From: Frankiaceae bacterium
Lineage (GTDB): Bacteria > Actinomycetota > Actinomycetes > JAFAQI01
Direction: 5' to 3'
NCBI GenBank assembly: GCA_030840585.1
Contig: JAVEEG010000237.1
Span: 1-39,793 of the forward strand
DNA: 39,793 nt
The notes beneath the pieces were generated by a model. It had not been told where the DNA came from. It saw only the letters and a program-made list of their open reading frames with translations, and did no database searches. Positions 9,070-16,553 of the stretch are shown here, in pieces; the first letter of the stretch is position 1; each line of letters starts with the position of its first letter. The position numbers and the translations under genes were made by a program.

Positions 9070-9204
9070 CGACGCCGCACGCTGACACCAGCAATACCTT
9101 GCTAAGAACCCCAACGGCTACTGCGGGGCTCGGCGGGACGGGGATGTCGTGCCCCGTTGGTGTGGCGAAGACGCCGGAGGCGCACGTCGAATAGCCGGCG
9201 TTAC
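9070..9204 (+). repeat. R5: displaced msrA 3'-end repeat
   Basis: cgacgccgcacgctgacaccagcaataccttgctaagaaccccaacggctactgcggggctcggcgggacggggatgtcgtgccccgttggtgtggcgaagacgccggaggcgcacgtcgaatagccggcgtta; 1-nt insertion breaks the msrA frame. Confidence 0.95.
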
Positions 9205-9382
9205 ATGACGCGCGCACCGCGGCTAATAGGTGGCCGTTCGGTCCACGGCGACGAACCAGGAAGGCAAGTGCCGCAGGCGGCGGCGCGTCGGGCTGGCCCG
9301 TTTCGGCTACGACGAGAACCACCCGGTGACTAAGCCGCTTGGCGGCTCCTGACGGGCTTCGCGGCGATCGACTTCTGTGGGT

Positions 9383-9562
9383 ATGAGTGAAGGACTGACA
9401 AGAGACGAGGACACCGCCCTGCGGTGCCTGGCCGCGCTCTCCGATGTTAGGGAGCTCAGCGAGGAGCATGAAGCGCTCCTCAACGAGTTGGCCCTGCGTG
9501 ACCGACGCTCGGTCATCCGCAAGGACGGCACCCAGATTCCGGCGCAGCGGCCCGCGTCCTAG
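9383..9562 (+). CDS. cassette 6 cargo: small hypothetical protein
   Basis: ATG-initiated 59 aa MSEGLTRDEDTALRCLAALSDVRELSEEHEALLNELALRDRRSVIRKDGTQIPAQRPAS. Confidence 0.4.
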   Translation: MSEGLTRDEDTALRCLAALSDVRELSEEHEALLNELALRDRRSVIRKDGTQIPAQRPAS

Positions 9563-9580
9563 CCCGGCTCGCCGAACTTC

Positions 9581-9641
9581 CGACGAGTGCCCGGTCGGGG
9601 TAGCTGAGGCCGTGGACGACGCTACGGCCGAGGCCGAATAG
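9581..9641 (+). repeat. R6: terminal msrA 3'-end remnant
   Basis: tgcccggtcggggtagctgaggccgtggacgacgctacggccgaggccgaatagccgac = CPVGVAEAVDDATAEAE*; short match, stop codon retained. Confidence 0.6.
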
Positions 9642-9646
9642 CCGAC

Positions 9647-9688
9647 TGTCAGACGGTGACGTCGCTAGAGCAACGCCACCGTCTGACA
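9647..9688. terminator. bidirectional hairpin terminator after R6, convergent with S53 peptidase
   Basis: tgtcagacggtg - 18 nt loop - caccgtctgaca, perfect 12-bp stem. Confidence 0.7.
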
Positions 9689-9698
9689 AGTCTTGGTG

Positions 9699-11381
9699 CT
9701 AGTTGGTCGGTGCGGTCTTGCCAGCCAGCGCGATCGCCAGGCCGCTCACCCGCGGCACGCCCCACCCGGTCGGGTAGTCGTAGCCCGGCGTCGCCGGGTA
9801 GAGACCGTTGGCGCCGATGATGATGTCGGTGAATGAGCTCGCGTACTTCGTTGCGTTGGCGTTGTTGTTCCAGATCAGCGGGGCGGCGAAGCCGAGGTTC
9901 GCGATCCCGTCGGTGCCGTTCGGGCCCGCTGCGTTGACGCGCGCCCACATGCCCTGCCACAGCGGAGCCGACAGGCTGGTGCCGCCGACGGTCGTGTTCG
10001 AGCCCGCGTTCACGATGTTGTAGCCGGACAGCAGGTCACCGGACTGCGCTGACACGTCGGCGACCGCGCGTCCCGGGACCGACAGCGGTGAGCTCTGCTC
10101 CCACAACGGCGCCTCGAAGAAGTACGACGGGCCGCCGCCGCCGTGCGTCCACGCGATCTCCTGGTCACGCCGCGTCGGCGTACCGGTGGTGTAGAGCACG
10201 GTGCCGCCGACCGCGACGGAGCTGGGCGAAGTGGCCGGGTATTCCTGCGACGGGATCGGGCCGATCGTGATGCCGTTAGTGCCGATGAGGGCGGAGCAGC
10301 CCGAGCCGTTGTCGCCGGTCGACGCGAAGAACGAGCGACCCTCACTGGCGGCCTGGGCCAGCGCCGCCTCGTGCGCGTCGAACGTACCGATGAAGCCGAA
10401 CACGTCGCACAGGCCGTACGAGCCGGATGCCTGCTTGGCGCCGGCCGGATCGTCGGCCCAGCTCTTGATGGCGGCAGCCAGCAGGTCGGAGTTGCCCGAC
10501 TCGGCGAAGTAGAAGGTCATCCCGGCTGCGTCCGGCGCCATGCCGGAGGCCGCCTGGCTGTCGAGGTCCCACTCGATGAGACCGCTGGTGTCCGTACCGT
10601 GCGTGCCGACCTGCGTCACCGTGAACGGCATTGTGGGCAATCCGTTCGCGGTCTCGAACTTCCGCAGGTCGGTCGTGACGCTGCTAGGGGCGCCCCAGCC
10701 GAATGCGGCCAGCTTCTCACCGTGGCCGCGGTTGTTCGACGGCTGCTCGTAGACCGACCACAGGTCCGCCGGCGACGTCGATGCGGGGATTGGGAACGAC
10801 TTCGGGGTGGCGACGTGGGTGTGCGCCCGCGTCGACAGCGTGTCGAGGCCGGCGACCGCAGTCACCGCGGCGGGCACCGTCGGCGCGGTGGTGTTCGCGG
10901 CGAAGTGGGTCGTGCCGGTGACGTAGTTGCGCAGCGTGACCTTGAACGTGCGCTCGACCTGAGCCGCGGTGCCCTCCGCCAGCAGGTAGGTGCCGGCCCG
11001 GTCGGCGAACGTGATGTGCAGTCCGCGACTCGTGAGCCAGGAACGCACCGCCGACGTCGCCGCCGGGTCCGCGCCGAACTGCGCGGCGTACTGCTGCGGG
11101 GTCAGGAAGCGGTGGAAGTTCGGGCTGCTCTTGTCGTACTGCGAGGCGATCAGCTGCTGGAGCCCGGCCGCATTGCGACCGGCGATCGAGACGCCGACGT
11201 GCCAGTGCGCGCTCGGGCTCGGCGCGCCGACCGAATGGGCCAGCAGCTTCGACGGCAGCAGGTCGCGGCTGAGGACCTTGCTGGCCATCGTGGATGCGCC
11301 GGCTTGGGTAAGCACGGGGAGCGACGCGGCGAGGCACATCGCGGCGCCGACGGCGATGACGGTCCGGGGACGAACTGGCAC
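9699..11381 (-). CDS. secreted S53 (sedolisin/kumamolisin-like) peptidase with pro-domain
   Basis: Signal-like N-terminus; pro-kumamolisin region SPNFHRFLTPQQYAAQFG; EWDLDSQ and GGTSLSAPLWQG motifs. Confidence 0.92.
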   Translation of the reverse strand: MPVRPRTVIAVGAAMCLAASLPVLTQAGASTMASKVLSRDLLPSKLLAHSVGAPSPSAHWHVGVSIAGRNAAGLQQLIASQYDKSSPNFHRFLTPQQYAAQFGADPAATSAVRSWLTSRGLHITFADRAGTYLLAEGTAAQVERTFKVTLRNYVTGTTHFAANTTAPTVPAAVTAVAGLDTLSTRAHTHVATPKSFPIPASTSPADLWSVYEQPSNNRGHGEKLAAFGWGAPSSVTTDLRKFETANGLPTMPFTVTQVGTHGTDTSGLIEWDLDSQAASGMAPDAAGMTFYFAESGNSDLLAAAIKSWADDPAGAKQASGSYGLCDVFGFIGTFDAHEAALAQAASEGRSFFASTGDNGSGCSALIGTNGITIGPIPSQEYPATSPSSVAVGGTVLYTTGTPTRRDQEIAWTHGGGGPSYFFEAPLWEQSSPLSVPGRAVADVSAQSGDLLSGYNIVNAGSNTTVGGTSLSAPLWQGMWARVNAAGPNGTDGIANLGFAAPLIWNNNANATKYASSFTDIIIGANGLYPATPGYDYPTGWGVPRVSGLAIALAGKTAPTN

Positions 11382-11567
11382 AACAAGCTCCTCGTGGTGG
11401 GCGACCGAATCGGGCTTCTACTTGCGATTCGACGCGTGGAGATCTACACCTCTAATACCGGCCGGAGTGCCTCGCCCTTACGGGCGATTTCTCAGCGGGT
11501 TGTGGCGCTGCGTTGCATCGGGACGACGGTTGCCCGCTCCGGGGTGTCCCGCCAGCCGCTGATCTGG

Positions 11568-12344
11568 TCAGCGGAGAGGTTGAGAGCTGTCGTCCGGTCG
11601 CGGGATCGCATCCATCATGATCGCGCGGTCGATGTGGGCCTCCATCGCGTTGGCCATTGCGGATGCGACCGATTGCACGGCAAGGGCCCGCTTCTCACGA
11701 ATCTCGCGGGCCATCCGCGGCACGTCCTTCTCGGGTTCGCCCGCGTCCTCGAACGGTTGCCACACGTACTCGAGGAACGCCGCCATGAATTGCTCGGCCA
11801 GCCGGTCGACGGTGGCGAGTGTTGCCGTGGCGAGGTCGACCGTCGCGTGCGCTGGCATCCCGCTCGCCGCCAGCGATGCACCCGCGAGCACGAGCGTTGG
11901 GTTCGGCGCGACGAAGTCCTCCCCGTCGACCACGAGCAGGCCGATCTCAAGGGCGCGTTGCAGTGCCGAGAGATCCTCGTCGCCGGGGAACATCTCCGCG
12001 AGCTCGTCGGCCGTGAAGCGCCGTACCGGCTCGGTCGCGCCGCCCTCGGTGACCGCCGCCTCGATACCGAGCAGGTGTTCGAGGCCGTGCTGGGCGTCCC
12101 AGGCATCGACGAGGTCCTTCACCGCCGCGAGGGAGTAGCCCCGATCGGTGAGGCGCTGGACCAGGCGCAGCCGGGTGAGGTGCTCCGTGCGGTACGCCGC
12201 CCGCCGGCCGCGGCGCAGCGGCGCGGGGAGCAAGCCCTTTTCCTGATACATCCGCACGGTGCGGACCGTCGTACCAGCTTGGCGGGCGAGCTCGTCGATG
12301 TCGACTTCGTCCGCGAGGGCGGCCGGCGTGGCGGGTTCGGCCAT
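11568..12344 (-). CDS. MerR-family transcriptional regulator
   Basis: DIDELARQAGTTVRTVRMYQEKGLLPAPLRRGRRAAYRTEHLTRLRLVQRLTDRGYSLAAVKDLV. Confidence 0.9.
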   Translation of the reverse strand: MAEPATPAALADEVDIDELARQAGTTVRTVRMYQEKGLLPAPLRRGRRAAYRTEHLTRLRLVQRLTDRGYSLAAVKDLVDAWDAQHGLEHLLGIEAAVTEGGATEPVRRFTADELAEMFPGDEDLSALQRALEIGLLVVDGEDFVAPNPTLVLAGASLAASGMPAHATVDLATATLATVDRLAEQFMAAFLEYVWQPFEDAGEPEKDVPRMAREIREKRALAVQSVASAMANAMEAHIDRAIMMDAIPRPDDSSQPLR

Positions 12345-12377
12345 GTGACGAAGAATACTCTCAACCCCACTTGACAT

Positions 12378-12399
12378 TGTGCCAGTAGATAGTGGCACA
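12378..12399. promoter_or_regulatory. 22-bp inverted-repeat operator candidate
   Basis: TGTGCCA-gtagatag-TGGCACA perfect 7-bp arms, between divergent MerR and diiron-oxygenase genes; TTGACA at 12371. Confidence 0.6.
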
Positions 12400-12406
12400 G
12401 TGACGC

Positions 12407-13330
12407 ATGGCGATTTCAGCTCCCGAACGAACCCCCGAGAAGCGCGTCGCGCGGCTGTCCAGCGTCTCGGCCAAACGCGTCATCGAGCCGGACGAGGAAA
12501 TCCTCGGCGATTTCGGCCCCGGCCAGATCATCCCGGATGAACTGCTGCTCACCGCGGGCCTCGATCTGAAGCTCACCGCGGAGCAGCGCGCCATCATCAG
12601 CCGGCAGCAGGCAGCCGCGATGCTCGATGGCGGCATCCGGTTGGAAGCGGTACTGCTCGGCGGGTTCGGCCTGATGCTCGCCAGCTGGCCCGACCTCACC
12701 GACCCGCGCCTGGTCTACCTGTTGCACGAGGTCGGAGAAGAGACGCGGCACTCGCGACTGTTCGTGCGGATGCTTACCCAGCTGCAACCGGCTGCGCCGA
12801 ACCCATTCCACGACCGGATCGGCCGCTTCGTCGCGAAGCGCATCTATCGGTTGACCGCGACGCACAAGCTGCTGCTTTGCACGATGGTGCTCGCCGGTGA
12901 AGAGATTCCCGACCTCATCCAGCGTCGCGCGATCGAGCATCCCGACACCGACGACTATCTACGGCGCGCCAACACCTACCACCGCGAGGAAGAAGCCCGA
13001 CACATCGCGTTCGCCGGCATCCTCATGCCCGAGCTGTGGAGCCAGTCGGGTTGGCGGGACAAGTGGTTGGTGAAGCGCGTTGCACCGTCGCTCGTCAACC
13101 TCATGGTCAACACCCAGCTGATGCACCCAGGCATCTACGCGGCCGCCGGGCTGCCCGCGCTCCGGACGCATCGCGCCGTACTCCGCAGCGCAGCGCATCG
13201 CCAACTCATCGCCGAGGCGATGCGACCGGTGCTCAAGACAGTGCTCGCTTCGGCGCCACAGATGCGCGGGCGGGTGCCGCGCGGCTGGCGGCGCATCTGC
13301 CAGGTCGACCGGCACGGCCGGTCCGCCTGA
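12407..13330 (+). CDS. AurF-like diiron oxygenase
   Basis: EVGEETRHSRLF, LAGEEIPDLIQR, HREEEARHIAFA diiron-ligand motifs. Confidence 0.8.
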   Translation: MAISAPERTPEKRVARLSSVSAKRVIEPDEEILGDFGPGQIIPDELLLTAGLDLKLTAEQRAIISRQQAAAMLDGGIRLEAVLLGGFGLMLASWPDLTDPRLVYLLHEVGEETRHSRLFVRMLTQLQPAAPNPFHDRIGRFVAKRIYRLTATHKLLLCTMVLAGEEIPDLIQRRAIEHPDTDDYLRRANTYHREEEARHIAFAGILMPELWSQSGWRDKWLVKRVAPSLVNLMVNTQLMHPGIYAAAGLPALRTHRAVLRSAAHRQLIAEAMRPVLKTVLASAPQMRGRVPRGWRRICQVDRHGRSA

Positions 13331-13416
13331 GGAATCGAGCGCCAAGGCGCCACAGCCAGCAGGAGGCGACGGCCGTACGTCGAAGGGGGCGGTAAGAGTC
13401 GCGAGGAGGCTTCCCA

Positions 13417-14826
13417 GTGCGCCGTTCAGCGTATTTCCGTCTGTCCGCCGTTGCCGCTGCGTCGCTCGCCGCCGCTGCGATCGCTCCGGGTTGGGCCGCG
13501 CCTGCGGGCGCGCGCTTCACCGCGCCCGTCCAGGTCACACCAGCCAACACCGGCGGCTACGAGCCCGGGATCTACACCGGGCCGGGCAACACGCTGGTCA
13601 TGACGGCGCACAAGGAGAACGCCCAACTCGGGCTGGCTCCCGACCCGAACTCCACGACACAGACTCGGTCGATGTCGTGGGCGTGGGTTTCGACCGACGG
13701 AGGCCAGCACTGGGGCGACCTGCCGCTCGGTCCCGCCGACGCGCAGAACCACGAGTTCGGCGACGAAGGCGACATGGTCTTCGACGACGCGAGCAACCTC
13801 TACTTCGTCGACACGACCGTCGCCGACGTGACGTTCACCTCCTGGCACGAGGCCAACGGCCACTATCAGTTCGTCTACAACACGCCGATTCTCGGTGCTG
13901 CGCAGGCGGTCGATGACCGGCCATGGATCGCAGCGCACAACAACGGCGACGTCTTCTACTTCGGCAACGAGGGCGACAAGGACACCAACCCCACCGGCGC
14001 GACCAATGCGGGACCGGGCTCAGGAGTCGGCCGCTACACCGTCTACCACTCGACGGACGGCGGCAAGACCTGGGATCACCTTGGCATCCAGCTGAAGGAC
14101 TCCGGCTGGTGCCGCCCGGCAGCCGGCCCGCACTCCAACTACGTGTACGCACTCTGCACCAACGACGCCGGCGCCGACGACGAGATCCACAACCCCGGCG
14201 ATGCCGGCTACACCAAGGGCATGCTCTACGCGTACGTCTCTGCGGACGACGGCAAGACGTGGAACCGCTACACCGCGGGGACCTATAACGCCCGCGACTC
14301 GTGGACCTCGTACCCGAGCATCCAGGTGGCGCGCGACGGTTCCCTGTGGGGCTCCTACCTCGACGGCGTGACGAACAAGACGTGCAGTTCCACTTGTGCC
14401 CCCGAGACCGCGCACTTCAAGGTCATGCACTCGACCGACCACGGCAAGCATTGGACGACCTACGACGCGACGCCGACCGGCGCCAAGGGGCTGCAGTTCC
14501 GGTACAGCTGGCTCTCGGTCGCCAACGACGGCAAGTCGCTCGGCATGGCGGTCTACGCCCGCAAGTTCACCGGCGCGGGCAGCGAGCCTTGGTATGTCTA
14601 CGCCGCGACCTTCAAGGCCGGGCAGCACCCGACGCTCGTCTCACTCGACCCGAAGGAGCCCGTGGCGGACGCTGGTTACGGCGCTCCGGGGGATTTCCTG
14701 ATGGTGACGCACGACGCCAAGGGCAAGCTGCACGTCGCGTGGACCCGAGCGACCCGCTACGTGCCGATGCGCGGTAGCAATTCCAAGACGGCACTGCGCG
14801 ACATCTTCACGGCCTCTCAGCGTTAG
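13417..14826 (+). CDS. secreted BNR/Asp-box repeat (sialidase-superfamily) protein
   Basis: Signal peptide; STDGGQHWGDL, STDGGKTWDHLG, SADDGKTWNRYT, STDHGKHWTTY. Confidence 0.8.
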   Translation: MRRSAYFRLSAVAAASLAAAAIAPGWAAPAGARFTAPVQVTPANTGGYEPGIYTGPGNTLVMTAHKENAQLGLAPDPNSTTQTRSMSWAWVSTDGGQHWGDLPLGPADAQNHEFGDEGDMVFDDASNLYFVDTTVADVTFTSWHEANGHYQFVYNTPILGAAQAVDDRPWIAAHNNGDVFYFGNEGDKDTNPTGATNAGPGSGVGRYTVYHSTDGGKTWDHLGIQLKDSGWCRPAAGPHSNYVYALCTNDAGADDEIHNPGDAGYTKGMLYAYVSADDGKTWNRYTAGTYNARDSWTSYPSIQVARDGSLWGSYLDGVTNKTCSSTCAPETAHFKVMHSTDHGKHWTTYDATPTGAKGLQFRYSWLSVANDGKSLGMAVYARKFTGAGSEPWYVYAATFKAGQHPTLVSLDPKEPVADAGYGAPGDFLMVTHDAKGKLHVAWTRATRYVPMRGSNSKTALRDIFTASQR

Positions 14827-14836
14827 CACCAGCTCC

Positions 14837-15256
14837 ATGCGGTCGGGCGCCGAGAGCCCATCCGAGCGCCTTGTGGAGCAGCGGGTCCGTAACCGCGTCA
14901 TCGAATACCTCGAACTGGCGGCGTCCTTCGACGAGCAGCAACGCTATGAACACAGCGCGCCCATCGCCTATGTCCCCGGCGAGGTCATTAACCAATGGGG
15001 AGACAACTTTCCCCGCGGCTTGGAGCGGGGTCTGCCGCCCTTCAACGTCTTTTCGGCGGACGAGGTCGCTGCACTCCGACCGGTTGAGCTGGCATGCGAC
15101 GCGGCCGCGCGCGAGATCGGCCCTGGCTTTCCCGGACTCACGGAGGCCCAGGCGCTGCGAGCTTGGGCGGCACTTCGCGATGCCGCGGCTGCTGCGCTTC
15201 AGGTCTTCGCCCGACGAGGCAGGCTCCCGGAAGACGTGGAGTCGCCCGAGACGTAA
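14837..15256 (+). CDS. hypothetical protein
   Basis: 139 aa ORF, MRSGAESPSERLVEQRVRNRVIEYLELAASFDEQQRYEHSAPIAYVPGEVINQWGDN.. Confidence 0.6.
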   Translation: MRSGAESPSERLVEQRVRNRVIEYLELAASFDEQQRYEHSAPIAYVPGEVINQWGDNFPRGLERGLPPFNVFSADEVAALRPVELACDAAAREIGPGFPGLTEAQALRAWAALRDAAAAALQVFARRGRLPEDVESPET

Positions 15257-15485
15257 GTGCCCGGTCAAGCCATCTTGCCGGGCGTTACTGTCGCTTGTGA
15301 CTTTGGACGCTGAGGGCACGCCACGGTGGCTACGCAGCCTCGCTTCCGATGTGCTGGAGCACGAGAACTGCCGGGGTTGCAAGTGCCGCTGCCGCCACGA
15401 CCGACAACGAACCGCGAGCGGAGTAGCCGGCGTCATCTGACGGCGTGATTCCTGAGCAAGCGACGCCGATCTGACAGTTGACGTC

Positions 15486-15938
15486 TCATTGACCGAAGCT
15501 GAATCGCATCTCCGCATTGATCAGTTGCTGGATCCGCTTGCGCATGTGCCCCACCGAGACTGGTCCCGGATCGAGCTCGTCGGTCAGAACCCATCGCAGC
15601 TGGGTGCCACCGCCTCCGTCAGGTTCCAACTCGAAACGAATCCGGGCCGCTGGGTGCATCCGCCAGATGGATGCCCACACGACCAAGTCGTGTTCGTGCG
15701 TTTCGATGACTCTGGGTTCAACTTCGTCATCGAGCAGCTTCAACCAGTGTCGAGCTGGATCTCGGTGGAGCTGCGTAAGCGCCTCGAAGACGTACTTCGG
15801 CGGAGCCGGCTGCGGCCGACGCTTGCTCCCAAGCACCTCCACAACAGCAGGGTATGTGCAGTCGCCGCGGGTGCAGGAGACCGTGACGACTGAGGCCTCG
15901 GCGACGTAAGTGCTCGCGGGCCGAGGCCGGCGGCGCAA
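15486..15938 (-). CDS. SRPBCC-like protein (true start probably internal)
   Basis: HRDPARHWLKLLDDEVEPRVIETHEHDLVVWASIWRMHPAARIRFELEPDGGGGTQLRWVLTDE. Confidence 0.65.
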   Translation of the reverse strand: MRRRPRPASTYVAEASVVTVSCTRGDCTYPAVVEVLGSKRRPQPAPPKYVFEALTQLHRDPARHWLKLLDDEVEPRVIETHEHDLVVWASIWRMHPAARIRFELEPDGGGGTQLRWVLTDELDPGPVSVGHMRKRIQQLINAEMRFSFGQ

Positions 15939-15961
15939 GATCGTTCAGAGCCGGCGGTTCG

Positions 15962-16438
15962 TCAACTGACAAGCGCGTCGAGCCGTTCCAGCGTGCCCTT
16001 CATGGCCGGCAGCCACTGGCGGCCGTCCTCGGCTTCCGCTGCAGGCAGCCGTGACCCGTCCCACCACTCGGTGACAAGAGTCGCGGTCGAACCATTCGGC
16101 GACAGCGTGAAGCCCCACCGATGTCCCCACCGCGCGTTCGGCGCGTCCTTATGTGGATGCCCCGGCCCGTTCTCCGGCTCCCAGGCGATGCGCCGGCCGG
16201 GCTCGAACTCCACCACGTGGTTGACCATCTGGTAGTCGCCGCCGAGTCCGATGAAGTACATGTTCATGACGAACACGTCGCCGACGCCGGTCACATCTGC
16301 CGAGTCACTCCCGCGGAGCATCCCGGAGCCGTCGAACTCGAGATGCCGGCGGGGCGAGGCCAGCACCTCGAAGATCAGGTCGGACGGAGCGGCGATCCGA
16401 CGGGATGTCGACACGATCAGCTGAAGATCCTCTGCCAT
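15962..16438 (-). CDS. SRPBCC family protein
   Basis: MAEDLQLIVSTSRRIAAPSDLIFEVLASPRRHLEFDGSGMLRG..WWDGSRLP. Confidence 0.8.
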   Translation of the reverse strand: MAEDLQLIVSTSRRIAAPSDLIFEVLASPRRHLEFDGSGMLRGSDSADVTGVGDVFVMNMYFIGLGGDYQMVNHVVEFEPGRRIAWEPENGPGHPHKDAPNARWGHRWGFTLSPNGSTATLVTEWWDGSRLPAAEAEDGRQWLPAMKGTLERLDALVS

Positions 16439-16553
16439 GACTCTCCTTTGTTGTACCGCTCGGTACACCTTGAGACGAACGCCACGACCAGCACTCATCG
16501 GCCGGGCACCCGGGCCGGACAGGAGGTCGACCGGCGGCGACGAATTCAGCGAC

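Larger units (their letters stand above)
2928..9690 (+). mobile_element. putative msrA-3'-end gene-cassette array (six cassettes, seven direct repeats counting msrA itself)
   Basis: Direct same-strand repeats of the msrA tail separated by small unrelated gene modules; shared non-msrA borders (CGACGCCG..GCTGRCACCAG on the left, TAGCCGGCGTT on the right). Confidence 0.75.

Noticed and set aside
9236-9350. Coding-like peptide ..LARFGYDENHPVTKPLGGS* in cassette 6
   Set aside because: Attractive local codon pattern but no convincing start or length; not called as a CDS.
8039-9469. Minus-strand ORFs 8039-8482 and 8981-9469 sharing the peptide [12 protein letters not shown]
   Set aside because: The shared peptide is just the antisense reading of repeats R4 and R5; the rest lies antisense to the SGNH lipoprotein gene or intergenic.
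2928-9690. CRISPR array
   Set aside because: Repeats are about 100-135 nt, diverged, and separated by 0.4-1.9 kb containing genes; no short uniform spacers and no cas genes.
2373-9690. Simple tandem duplication of msrA
   Set aside because: Only the 3' tail recurs; no catalytic GCFWG body in any later unit, and the copies share borders absent from resident msrA.
2928-9690. Canonical class 1-type integron
   Set aside because: No intI, no attI, and attC RYYYAAC/GTTRRRY core boxes are not matched cleanly; kept only as an analogy.
10143-12374. Long plus-strand ORF of 743 aa
   Set aside because: Antisense to the S53 peptidase and MerR genes, which have clear motifs; Arg-rich low-complexity typical of high-GC shadow ORFs.
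15250-15910. gacgtaagtgc 11-mer occurring at about 15251 and 15901
   Set aside because: Too short and one copy lies within or near a coding region; not distinguishable from chance.
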